This document shows, in pieces, positions 25,266 to 36,597 of a stretch of 64,000 nt of DNA. The position numbers and the translations under genes were made by a program. Origin of the DNA: Hofstenia miamia (taxonomy: Eukaryota; Xenacoelomorpha; Acoela; Hofsteniidae); contig CABFPE010000075.1 in the NCBI GenBank assembly GCA_900660155.1, positions 951,682 to 1,015,681 of the forward strand, in the 5' to 3' direction. Numbering within the stretch: the stretch's first letter is position 1; each line of letters starts with the position of its first letter. The notes beneath the pieces were generated by a model that worked only from the letters and a program-made list of their open reading frames with translations, was not told where the DNA came from and did not search any database.

Positions 25266-25844
25266 AAGGGAACTGGATAAATTGCGTATGATAAAATTCG
25301 AATTATAATCATGAAACTAATATTAAAGGAACTCGCATTTCAACGCTCCTCCGATAAGAAACATCTCAATGACCTCGAACAATCCTTTTAGGAAGGAGAG
25401 GTTAATTTTCTTGATAAATGTCAAAGAGCCCTTTTAATTTTTTACTTGTTATTCTATCTAAAGTAGTAATGTAAACTTTAACTGCTACAATAAGTTAAAG
25501 TTAAATTTACAGCATGAGCAATAGCTGAAAGCCTTGACCAAATACGTAATATAGGAAATATTGATAGATTAGTAAATTATTCATGATGTGACAATATTTA
25601 CTATAATATCAAATTTTCAAAGAAAATTTAGGCATATTATCAGTTTTTTATGTGCCAAGAAGTGTCAGTCACAAAAAATATCTAGCTTTCAAAGTTAATA
25701 GGACTGAGAAAACTTTCAACAACATTTGATGCACAAAAAATACAGCTCAGGGATTTTTCAATATTTTATTTTAAGTAGGAGACTGATATATAAAGCTATA
25801 TATTTAAAAGCTACGATAGATAATCTTTGATTTGTCATGGAGCC

Positions 25845-26165
25845 GTCATGGCTCGTTTATATTTTGCGTAAGTTCTGCTCGGCTCGGCTCGCCACATAAA
25901 ATCTTCGAATGTAGCTCGTTTAGCTCGATATTTTCTTTAAAAAAATTTAGCTCAAAGAATTTTTTACATAGCTCTTCGTATTATTTAATAAACATTTCTT
26001 AAATATGATTATAAGAAATGCATACTGAATGAAGAAATATGAAAAATCTGCATAATCAAATTAACAAGCAGAACTATAAATTTGCTTTGCCTAAAATAGA
26101 CTCGTTTTGTATATCAAATACTGTGCTCAAGCTCGGCTCGGCTCGTAAGAAGCTCGGCTCTTTGA
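25845..26165. repeat. AGCTCGGCTCG word cluster, both orientations
   Basis: GGCTCG words are grouped at the two edges (about 25,845-25,935 and 26,130-26,162) with AT-rich DNA between. This resembles subterminal repeats of short non-autonomous DNA transposons (hAT-like), but terminal repeats and target duplication were not identified. Confidence 0.4.
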
Positions 26166-26673
26166 CAAGTTTGCTGAATAATATATTACAATTGCAGAAA
26201 TCAACATTTCAAGTTATTCATTGAATAAAATACAATTTATCAGCAGACAATTCACTCAAGTGTACTTCATTTTGTAATTTTTCATAGTTAGTTTGATTGT
26301 TCGAATTGACTTTGAAAAACACACATTTTCATCATTGCATGTACGAGCCAAACTCCATAGAGGTGTCCATGTAAAATGTTTTCAGTATTTCTTAACAGGC
26401 TAGGATAAAGGTGTAGACAAAAATTATGTTTGGGATTAACGGAAAAATATACATATGCTTATTTGCTTACTTACACATTTATTTTTTGATGGTGAAGTTA
26501 AATACCACAGCAATGTAATCCCTATTAATGATTTATAATGTTACTATTAGTTTTACATATTTTCACTGTCATACAAATATAACCTAACAATACCCAAAGC
26601 AGCATTCAAATTTTAATTCTTTAGTTGGCTATGATTCAGCAAAAAATAAGAACTCATTAAAAAGTTACAAGAA

Positions 26674-26694
26674 AATATATATTATATATGTATG

Positions 26695-26740
<46 letters not shown>
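26674..26740. repeat. TA-rich microsatellite
   Basis: TA tract broken by a few G and C bases, then pure TA. Confidence 0.9.
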
Positions 26741-26743
<3 letters not shown>

Positions 26744-27372
26744 AATATCAAAATTGTATTTTGCTATTATTATAGTTATAGTAGTTTAAAATTTCAGTGT
26801 TCTTTGTACCACCATGTGGAATTTTCTGGATTAAAATAGTGTATATGTGTATATTCCAGAATCGGTCAACATATACCCCTACACAAGTACTTCCAATGTA
26901 AGTTTCGTAAAACATATTTTTTAAATAAAAAAGTTCAAATTTCAATATTTATCATTTCATTCCAATCAAATTAAAAAAATGGTTGAACAAATTGTCCTGT
27001 GGCAATTTTTAACAATCAATATATGAAATTGATTTAGATTGAGCTTCAAATTCTTTAGTTTAATTTATTGAGTCTTCACTCATAAAAAATTCATTATTAA
27101 TATTTCTCTATTTTAGAATGGAATAACAATTATACAGAGTTTATAAATGCAGTCATTTCAGGTTTGAACTTGATGAATGTAAACTTTAAAATGAAATATT
27201 ATTTTTCACCTAATTGGTTGTTAATTTAAGTCCAAGGGTATTTCATTAAGAAGACACTGTCAATTCTGTATGGAACGATGCATTTAATCATTTCATTTTT
27301 ACGCCACTTAGCGTCCAATAGCGAGCTTTTAAGCTCTGTTAATTATTGAAATCAGAAGCGCATTCAAGACAG

Positions 27373-28254
27373 ATGTTCAATTCTTCTTTGCCAGTTGATT
27401 GCACAATCATTGCAGCATTAGTGTGTTGGCCTATTGTTGCACTCCTTACTGTGATTGGAATCATTCTTAACATATCAATAATAATTTTTCTCAAACAAAA
27501 GCGAAAAGATACATCATGCGACTACATTCAAATATTCAACTCAATGGTAAATCTCAGCTATAATGTGGCCGTTGCGCCTTACGATTTAATTGTGCACACA
27601 AGGCTCCTGGAACAGCACCTTCCCACGTCACTCTTTAATAAAAAATTCCTTGCCTATTCTTGCTGCTTATATAGCTACATAACGATTGCACTTTTCTCGT
27701 CTGCTTTTTATGATAGAACTATGGCAATGCACTTCCCCTTAAAAGTATGTGAGCCTAAAAAACGTGCATTCTGGTCCATTTTATCTGCAATCACGATCAG
27801 TGCAATAATGGTGCCCTTAATTTTGTGGAATCCGGCGACGTATGCAACAATATTTATATTTTTATTAAGCATGGTGTTTATGTTTGTCCTACTTGTTAGG
27901 GACCTCCAGAAGATGAATGAAATCCAAATTTACTTACAGCTACCAAAGGAACAAAGAGTTTACCACATTGCGCAAAAAAACGCAACAAAATCTTTACTAA
28001 GTGTTCTCAGCATTTCCACACTATGCATGATGCCATGCATTCTGAGTTTTACAGGATATTACATCGACGACCTCGGAGAAGGCAGCGTTGTCTCAACAGA
28101 CTGTTTAATTACTACCTTCGTGTATTTATCACATCATCCTCTTCAAAACGTTACTTTCTGTTTCCAATCGCTTATGTACATAATGTTCAACAAAGATTGT
28201 CGAAGTAAGATTGCTAATTTAGTTCCAACTTTTATAAGGTTTTCTATTAAGTGA
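27373..28254 (+). CDS. Class A (rhodopsin-like) GPCR, intronless, orphan
   Basis: A 293-residue seven-helix receptor, probably at the plasma membrane; ligand unknown. The first ATG of the open frame is at 27,373 (MFNSSLP). N-glycosylation is possible at Asn3. Helices: TM1 about 11-40 with the conserved Asn at 33; TM2 52-75; TM3 92-113 ending in YDRT (113-116), a DRY-type motif, then MAMHFPLK; TM4 132-152 with Trp134 and Pro148; TM5 157-176; TM6 205-228 with CMMP at 218-221 standing for CWxP; TM7 245-272, where QSLMY (265-269) replaces NPxxY. Helix 8 follows (FNKDCRSKI). Only about four residues (NPAT, 153-156) separate TM4 and TM5, so extracellular loop 2 is nearly absent; most class A receptors have a longer loop with a disulphide Cys. 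It could be a divergent chemosensory-type or lineage-specific receptor, or a decayed copy. Confidence 0.85.
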   Translation: MFNSSLPVDCTIIAALVCWPIVALLTVIGIILNISIIIFLKQKRKDTSCDYIQIFNSMVNLSYNVAVAPYDLIVHTRLLEQHLPTSLFNKKFLAYSCCLYSYITIALFSSAFYDRTMAMHFPLKVCEPKKRAFWSILSAITISAIMVPLILWNPATYATIFIFLLSMVFMFVLLVRDLQKMNEIQIYLQLPKEQRVYHIAQKNATKSLLSVLSISTLCMMPCILSFTGYYIDDLGEGSVVSTDCLITTFVYLSHHPLQNVTFCFQSLMYIMFNKDCRSKIANLVPTFIRFSIK

Positions 28255-28322
28255 TTACAATGGTATTATAAGAAATTTCTGTCTTTTATATATTTGCAAT
28301 TGACAAAGATTATGTTAAGCAA

Positions 28323-28323
28323 N
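28323..28323. other. Single N, assembly join
   Basis: One unknown base exactly at the boundary between two identical 666-bp sequences. Confidence 0.95.
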
Positions 28324-28989
28324 TTCTTGCTGCTTATATAGCTACATAACGATTGCACTTTTCTCGTCTGCTTTTTATGATAGAACTATGGCAATGCACT
28401 TCCCCTTAAAAGTATGTGAGCCTAAAAAACGTGCATTCTGGTCCATTTTATCTGCAATCACGATCAGTGCAATAATGGTGCCCTTAATTTTGTGGAATCC
28501 GGCGACGTATGCAACAATATTTATATTTTTATTAAGCATGGTGTTTATGTTTGTCCTACTTGTTAGGGACCTCCAGAAGATGAATGAAATCCAAATTTAC
28601 TTACAGCTACCAAAGGAACAAAGAGTTTACCACATTGCGCAAAAAAACGCAACAAAATCTTTACTAAGTGTTCTCAGCATTTCCACACTATGCATGATGC
28701 CATGCATTCTGAGTTTTACAGGATATTACATCGACGACCTCGGAGAAGGCAGCGTTGTCTCAACAGACTGTTTAATTACTACCTTCGTGTATTTATCACA
28801 TCATCCTCTTCAAAACGTTACTTTCTGTTTCCAATCGCTTATGTACATAATGTTCAACAAAGATTGTCGAAGTAAGATTGCTAATTTAGTTCCAACTTTT
28901 ATAAGGTTTTCTATTAAGTGATTACAATGGTATTATAAGAAATTTCTGTCTTTTATATATTTGCAATTGACAAAGATTATGTTAAGCAA
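28324..28989 (+). repeat. Exact second copy of the GPCR 3' half, probable assembly artefact
   Basis: 28,324-28,989 repeats 27,657-28,322 (offset 667), including the stop codon and about 68 bp of downstream DNA. The copies abut at a lone N. It encodes residues 96-293 of the receptor without the first helices, so it is not a gene on its own. Overlapping contig ends joined without merging would give precisely this picture; a true duplication with identical 3' flank ending at an N is much less likely. Confidence 0.9.
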
Positions 28990-31900
28990 CTCTTCTGGCC
29001 CAACAAAGCCCAAGCCATAAAAATGCCAAATATTTAGCCTGCATGTTACATATAGATCCATAAATGTGTCTTCAATCAATTTATCAAGACTCATAACACT
29101 CCAGGTTCAACACTTCCTAGTTCAGGCATAGCCCAGGTTGCCTCATAGGTACACATGCACATTTACGTAACTGCTAAAACTGTATCGGTTGAAATCTAAT
29201 GAGCAGCACAATAATATTGTTTTTTGTGAATTTTTTAAAATTCCCTTCAGTCTAATTTAGACCTCATCATAATTCTAAAATCCTCGTTAATCAACAATTA
29301 CAAAATTCAGAAAAAATATTGTAAACGTACTATTTTTCAACAAAGTTGTAATGTCACATTCGTAACCTGGTAACTACTAAGTAAGCTTAATAGTAAAAAC
29401 AATATAAAATTACCAGTTTATTTGTGACACTTGATTACTATTTCTCACACAACATGATGTGTTGTATACACGATATATTTTTTAGTGTTGTGCTGTGTAC
29501 ACAACACACAACCGCAAACTTGTTAAAAATTAACGTATTAATAGTCATATTTCTAGAAAATATGAAACAATTAGTAAAATAAACAACATCTATTCAAGTT
29601 GCATAGAAAGTGAAAGGCGACTTCCAGAGGAGAGTGCTTTGAGTTCATTTTGCTCAACATATAAATCTCATAAATATTCAGTAAATTTCTATATATTTCA
29701 ATTTGCGAATGATATATATGATTCAAGTCCAAAATAAGCAACATAATCCGTACAGAAGAATCGTAGCAGCTCGAAAATTTTTTTAGGAAGAGTGAATTAA
29801 TTGTAAATATTTAAAATAACAATTAACAATTTTTTCAAAATCCGTACAAAATAAAAATTTAAAAGATATTAAAATTATAATGAAATTCAACTTTCAAGGG
29901 TTCTTTTTCATTACAATTCAAAAGGTGGTGTAAGCAGACACACCATATAAGATAAATAGAAACATTTACAGAAAAGAAAATGCACTGATGCTCAGTTACA
30001 ATGATCATGACTGTACTTCCTCAGTGGATTCTAAAGGCTTTTTAGAACATTTTGCGTTCCTTGAATTTGAGAAAAATATGTTCAGACAAAATTAGGCAAT
30101 TTATAAAAAATACCGTTTTCTCCACAGTTTAAAATCAATAGTTTGACGGAATTTATAATATGGATTACAAAATTACAATGCATGTTACGTGAAAATAGAG
30201 CATTTTTAAAATCGATTATTTGTAAAATCATTTATTTGATTTGACGAATCCTTGAAATTCGTTTTTTATTTCTGTGTGTCTCGAAGCAATTTTAATGGTT
30301 AAGAAAGTACAGATATGAATGAAATTTAGAATAAGGTTTTTTTATATTACTCGCTAGACAAAAGTTACACAAATTTTTCGAGTTCTTCATTTTTGCTTTT
30401 TGTACTATAAATCGCCAGACCACAATGTACAGTAAACTAAACAGCTTACTGATGTCAGTTATGCGATTGCAGTTTAATCTTCAAAAGGTCCAACTATTTA
30501 TGAATTTAAGTTTGCAACGTGGTTTGCATCATATTGTAGAGCAGAGCTGCCGTTAAAATTCAAAAAGTTCCAATCAAATTAAACTAACTTAACTGTAAAA
30601 TATACATTTTGATAAAGCATCATGTTAAACTAGATACCATAGATGTTATCGGGTTGAAATTTTTAAACCTCTCCTGAAATCGACAAGCTTCAGTCCAACC
30701 CAATGAGGTCTGACATGACCAAAACCCAATTTTGAAGTTTGGTTAAAAAATTAATGTGATAAAATTTTAGAATGCAAAGTTGGCATTAATAATGTCTTGT
30801 GATAAAATTAACAGTATTTGAAATGCAAATATAGCATCGTGCCTGTTGCGGGACAACTTAGAGTGTCCCCACCTCATCACCAGCCAACAAAATATGCAAT
30901 GGGATTCCCCCACCAAATCCCCACGGTTGATATTTAGGAAATTAAACCGATTTAAGCACGTTTTGCACACTGGATGTCTCAACCCGACGGATCGAGTCCT
31001 GTCCCATCAATTTTGCAACTTTGCTAGATATATTGAAGTCGAGCTTTTTTAGGGGCAAACAATGATGAATAGATGGGTAGTGACAACGGTGACACAATTT
31101 CATGAAAAATTAACAAAATTTGTATTGGGATAATCCGACATCTTAAAATGTGAAATTCAAATAACACTTAAAATTCAGTATTAACTCAACAATTGAACTT
31201 TAGAAAAACTTACTATAACTAAAATATAAAAAAACTGCAACATTTTCAATTAGAGTCAATAACTATTTTTTTAAAACCATTCATTTCTCAAATTGGCGCT
31301 CTACCATGGAAAGATTTTCAGTTTTTAATCATTATCAATAAATAGAACTAAATTGGTTAATCTACAATTTCTTAATCCGTGTTTTGTCATATTGTTTTTG
31401 TTTTCAAGAAGAAAGTATACTATGTAAAACAGCAGTTTTTGGAGTTATTTGTTTACGCCAATATTCTATATTTAGTAAGAAATTCTTTCTATCCGAATTT
31501 AACATGAATAGAGATCATTAAAAGGCACCACAACATGTGATCAATTTAATATAATTCATAGATAGCGCAGTGTACCTTTAAGGAAACAAACAGCTTTATC
31601 TAAACCTTTTAGGAAATTTAGAAATTTTGAGATGTGGATACATCTATTGGTAAATGTGCTCCTTGCTATGATGACCATTTTTAATAAAAATATTCCTGCC
31701 ATAAAGTACAAGAAATCATCAACTTTTTCAATGACAATATTTTCTTGTGAATAATAAGCCGGCCTAAAAGTCACCCTATTAATTGGCAAGAACAAAATTT
31801 AGAAAATTTTTACATTAAGTTGGCAAAGGTTCTTTTTGTTTCTCATTACTTTTAAAATACGAAGACTAAGCAGGATACATAATCATTCTAAATGCTATCA

Positions 31901-32263
31901 CAGGGAGAATTTTGCTTAAGTGAAAATAACAAACTATTGTGTTAATTCAATTTAAAACGCATTTTACTTGATTAAGTACACTAAATTAACGTGTAAGAAT
32001 CAATGAAATTGCAATTTATTAAGTTGAAAAACCTCCTCAAGCATTTGCTGAGTGCGTTTATTGGAATAGCTAATGAAAGCTTGGTTTATTATGCTGACGA
32101 CAATTATGGCAATCCATTGAGATAAATGCACATAGGTTTTTTAAGCAAAAAATTGTAAAACATTGGTCCAAAAATGAAGTTATTAATGATAAAGAATTAT
32201 TTTTCTCCCTTTCAACATCAACTGTTTGATGTGCATTGTAAACCCCCAGTAGCATAACTATAG
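28990..32263. other. AT-rich intergenic DNA
   Basis: No gene recognised. A GC-richer patch at 30,840-31,010 holds phrases such as TGTCCCCACC and CAACCCGACGG and may be an old repeat. Confidence 0.55.
31560..31800 (-). mobile_element. Possible LINE RT thumb fragment
   Basis: The minus strand reads VEKVDDFLYF-like text (IEKVDDFLYFMAG, then FTNRCIHISKFLNFLKGL). This loosely fits the V.DF.YLG......I..RI..A...F..L region after the RT core in LINEs. The match is short and weak, and chance is possible. Confidence 0.25.
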
Positions 32264-32271
32264 ATCTAAAG

Positions 32272-32670
32272 TAAGTGTTCTTAACCGAGGTCCACATGAG
32301 TGCTAGGGGTCAATATAACCCTATGGGAGTCCATAGTGATATTTTTATCTTCTTAAGAAAAATCAAAATTCCGAACAGTTCTTATTTCTGATGGAATCTG
32401 AACAAAAATTTCCACTATTTTAAAATACTAAAAGTCAAAATATTCACGCAGCTGTTCTATATTTTTATAGCAATTAAGTAGAAGAAAAAAGAACGACATT
32501 TTAGTTTAGTTGTCCATCAAAATATACCATAATTTTTTACTATATCTTTAATACTAACAATTTTTCTACTATTTTATTAGTGATTTGTTTGCGGTGTAAA
32601 GCGAGAAGGTCCAGCTAAAAAAATTAAGGGGAAGTGAGGTTTATGCGTACAAAAAGTGGGAGAACCACTG
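32272..32670. mobile_element. Non-autonomous hAT element (MITE), 399 bp
   Basis: The right end complement reads CAGTGGTTCTCCCACTT. The left end TAAGTGTTCTTAACC is a decayed version of the classical CAGTGGTTCTTAACC hAT terminus. The flanks are ATCTAAAG (32,264-32,271) and ATCTAATG (32,671-32,678), an 8-bp target duplication with one mismatch, as expected for hAT. There is no open frame, so it relied on transposase in trans. Confidence 0.8.
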
Positions 32671-33072
32671 ATCTAATGCTTGCATTTGGAGATGCAGTAT
32701 TTTTACTTTACTTGTGAAGCCCTCTAATTTGTTTGGTTTGAAGCTAATGTAATGCTTGGAGGACTACAACTTAGTAAGGATTAAGAAAGGGTTTTGTGAT
32801 ATTCCTCATTTTAAATTCTTGGAAAAATTAAAACAATTCGTTACTTACAAGTGTGTTTTATTGATTCCATTCGATTTTTGTATTGCAAATCATCAGGCCG
32901 TGATTAAATGTGAAAATATTCCAAAATCCCAAAACCCTTAAAGTCTGTCATATTTTTAGCTTAGTACTACTTTTGAGGCATTTACAAATTCATTGAGATA
33001 ATGTAAAGCATTAAAGGTAGAACATTCAAATTTGAAAAAACTTAACTTGTGAATTTCCTGATCAAATTTAAT

Positions 33073-33325
33073 CAGTGGCGTGCCCAGGATGAACATGAAA
33101 GAATATCCCCCGTCAGGTTTAAAAAATAAATTTATTTTAATTGTTTAAATAAAAAAAATACAATAAAATATTCAATAAAAATTGAAAACTAAGTCTAGAA
33201 TTGCAATTTTAGGCTTTATTTTTTCAAAGCTTTCAAAACTTCTGAAGGGGCTTTGCCCAGCTTTTGTGAGCACTTGATCATAACTGAAATGTCTTCCCCC
33301 TCAGAAAATCCTGGGTACGCCTGTG
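33073..33325. mobile_element. Non-autonomous hAT element (MITE), 253 bp
   Basis: Starts CAGTGGCGTGCCCAGGAT and ends with the complement CACAGGCGTACCCAGGAT, an 18-bp inverted pair with three mismatches. This is the CAGTGGCGTAxCCAGG type common in hAT families. The flanks aatttaat and aattcaag (8 bp, 6 of 8 matching) fit an aged target duplication. The interior is AT-rich and non-coding. Confidence 0.8.
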
Positions 33326-33329
33326 AATT

Positions 33330-36300
33330 CAAGCAGAAATATAAATTTGCAATCTACTGATAAAAATTTTTTTGATTTTACATTATCAAAAAGTTTTTAA
33401 CAAATTTACTGAAAAATCTATTTCTTTAAACAATTCAAGTATGAATATATTTCATATTCTTCAAACGCGATAAAAATCATAGTCAGTTAAAAATTTTATA
33501 AAAGGAGTGGAACTGATTTGCATAATGCTGAATGGACAGTGCAAGAGATTTTTAAAGCATCCAATCAACGTTAAGCACGTATATGACCTTGCTGTCACTT
33601 AAGTAATCGACAACTCTAGAAATTACAATTCACAAAATCTAAAAAATCTAAATCTGAAACGATTAACTAACATGTTAGATGTTCCGTCTGAATCAGTTAA
33701 GGGTAGCATGGCGATATGCACACCTCCCTACCAGACATGAGCATTGTGCACAGACTTGGCCCAAGCCCGCGCTGGTCCATTTAAATTAATGTTAACTTGA
33801 CTAATTTAGTACTCTTGCAAACTTTGTTTCTAATTTTTCAACTTACTAGCCTAAATTTGAGTATGTTAGACACTTGTAATAAAATGCAAGTTTTATTTTT
33901 TTGCAAAAAATTGTTTATAAATTACATTTCATTCATTGCATTTGTGCTAATTTGGATGGACTGTTGGTTATTAGCAAAGTATTTTTTTAATCATTTTTTG
34001 ATAACTTATGCCCACACATGAACAAGGCCTTGGCCATAACCATTTATGGTCCAAAAGTATTTACAAAGTTCAAGTATGTTATATTTGCAACTCTATTTGA
34101 GTCACTTTATTCTATTTGATTGCAAACGTGAAATGCTAATTATATCAATGAAAATTTTGAAAGTTCTCAATTTTCTCTCTATATGTTAAATTGTACAACA
34201 GAATTTTGGCAATTTAAAATTTCTTGGTCTTCAGAATGCAAAAATATCTCGTAATTACAAAACCAACCTATTTCTGTCTAATTTTGTCATTGCCCAATAG
34301 TTTTTCCAGCAGATGTAGCAGGATACTTTCATATGCAACCTTGTTGTCAATACTCAAAGTTCACACGAAGAAGATAGGTTTATAAAGTTATCTTGTAAAC
34401 AATCCCTTGATGTTATCATAGACCTTAGTGTATCTAAGTATCTATTAGAAGTAATGTATGTATGATTGTAGTATGTATAATGTAGTTGTATGATTGTGCT
34501 TACAAACGTTCTCTTTTGACATGATAGGGGAATTTATTTGGAAAGCTTCTGCGTGATACAAAAATCGAAAAAAACATGTAGTAGATGACCACGATTAAAT
34601 AGGGTAACGGATTTAAGATCCAGTCAAACTGACCTAAGATTTTGCATTTACATCAATCTAAGGTAAATTACAGCCATTTGAACAGATTTTACAGTATTTC
34701 AAAATTGACGGATCCGTAATATTTGACTTAAAGTTCATATTGCAAAAAATGTTAATCGGGTCAACCCGGGTAACTGGGTAAAAAAATTCAAAATGAACAT
34801 TGTCGCCGGGTCACCTGATCGTAAAACTTGACCACTTTACAATTCTGCTGCATAGCCATATATGTATTCATGTAGCTCCCACTAATATTTGACATGCATA
34901 ATATTTTGCCACAACAACAGATTTTCTAAAATTACCACATCAGAATGATCCTTATATATATGTTTATATTATGGATTATTGATGGGTTGATATTTAATAT
35001 TCTGTCAAACACTCGGTAAGCATACCGCATGTAAATTGGTACTGACAAAATGGAATTAGAAATTAGAGAATAATTCATAGAATTCAGTTCCTTCAGTTCC
35101 TAACTCTCTTTCAAACATTACAGTGCTTCATTAGTTAGTTTGGAACACAAAATTATAAACTTAACCCAATATCTACATGTGTTACATTGAGGTAACAAAT
35201 GGCTTTACCAACATTGCTAAAATTCATTCTTACCATAGCTAATGTTCAGATATTGGTGCGGTCGTGCACATGGACGTGTTATCGACATGTCACGAATTAA
35301 ATGCGGAATAGAAAAAGGAGACAATTCTCTATGTTGTGTGTTTTCAGATTATTATATCTTCATTACTTCGAGGAAACCATCACAGATGTTGAAAAATTCC
35401 TAGTAGAATTATAGCTAATGTATTTTGCTAAATTATAATTAATTATAATAATTATTCAATATTAGAAATTCCCAAGCTTTGTATTTTACCAAACAAATAT
35501 TTTTGCTTACAAGAATTTGCATTTTTCAAAACGAGGTAACAGGTATTTTAGTCAAGTCTTTTTCTAGATAATCTTAATTCATTTTAGTTTTGCATTCTTT
35601 GAATTTAACAATTTTCTAAAAACCGAACGTGTTACAACAAAATGCTTGTTAAATGAAAAAATTGTATAACTTCGACACTGCCTTGTAGATTTCTTCTAGG
35701 TATATCCCATAATCGTTATTGATATACTAATTGATGAATACTGAACATGCAATATGATCTCTTAGAAACTTCATTACTTAATTGCAATTAGTAGATTAGA
35801 GAAGGTTGGAAAAACAATATATTAATTTGTTATAATGCTGATGAATTCAAGAGATAGTAATAATGAAATCAAATATCATGCATATCAATCTGAAGAAATA
35901 ATCCCATTTGAAACATACCTTTTATAATTTCATTATATTTGATAAAAGAGTATAAACTGTCTTATAAAAAAAATTAGTGTTAAAACTAGTATTGATTAAA
36001 CCTCCGAAAGTGTGAACAGCTGTTGAGAATTCTTTTAATTAATCTAATTAGCATATCTATTGTTACTTAGAGAAATGTTGTTCATAATTAATACTGCGCA
36101 AAACTAATGTATATTAATATAGCAAATTGTAGAATTTTCTCTGAAAATTTCATTGAAACAGAAAAAGGAGAAAAATATATTGACAATTTTGTGATAAAAT
36201 TATTAAATTATCATTGGGATATTTAATAACATAAGTGAACAAACACCAATAAAATTGAAGCTTCATTATTCTTCTTGTGCAGGTATATACTGCTGTATTC

Positions 36301-36597
36301 TCTTTGGTACACTGAATTCTTGTTCCCTACAATACAGTAAGAGGTCTCAAATCGGCAGAATTAACATTTATAAATATTATTAATGTTGTAGCATTCATAA
36401 TATGCATTGAATTTGTGATTAACCTTTAATAATCACATTTAGTGATATTTTCTATAAGAAAGTAAGCACTTATAACTCAGAAGTAATAAAGATATTGGAA
36501 ATCTGAAACCAATAGAGAACATGGTTGTAATATTTACAAAAACAAAATATTTGAGCTTAGTTGTTCTGGCACCTTATTATTCAAACATTATCAAAAG
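33330..36597. other. Intergenic DNA, no gene recognised
   Basis: AT-rich with two GC-rich patches of repeated words: 33,700-33,785 (CTTGGCCCAAGCCCGCGC) and 34,745-34,830 (GGGTCAACCCGGGTAACTGGG). These look like degraded repeats. No coding evidence. Confidence 0.55.

Larger units (their letters stand above)
24825..27372. other. Intergenic DNA upstream of the GPCR
   Basis: No gene recognised. It contains a (CT)n tract (25,220-25,264), a GCTCGGCTCG word cluster (25,845-26,165) and a mixed TA/TG tract (26,674-26,740). No promoter motif for the GPCR is evident. Confidence 0.6.

Noticed and set aside
25087-25312. SLSLSL / RERERE frames
   Set aside because: Produced by the (CT)n tract; no flanking homology.
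28388-28921. A separate 177-codon GPCR gene
   Set aside because: It is an exact copy of the 3' half of the upstream receptor beyond a lone N and lacks TM1-TM3, so it is treated as an assembly artefact.
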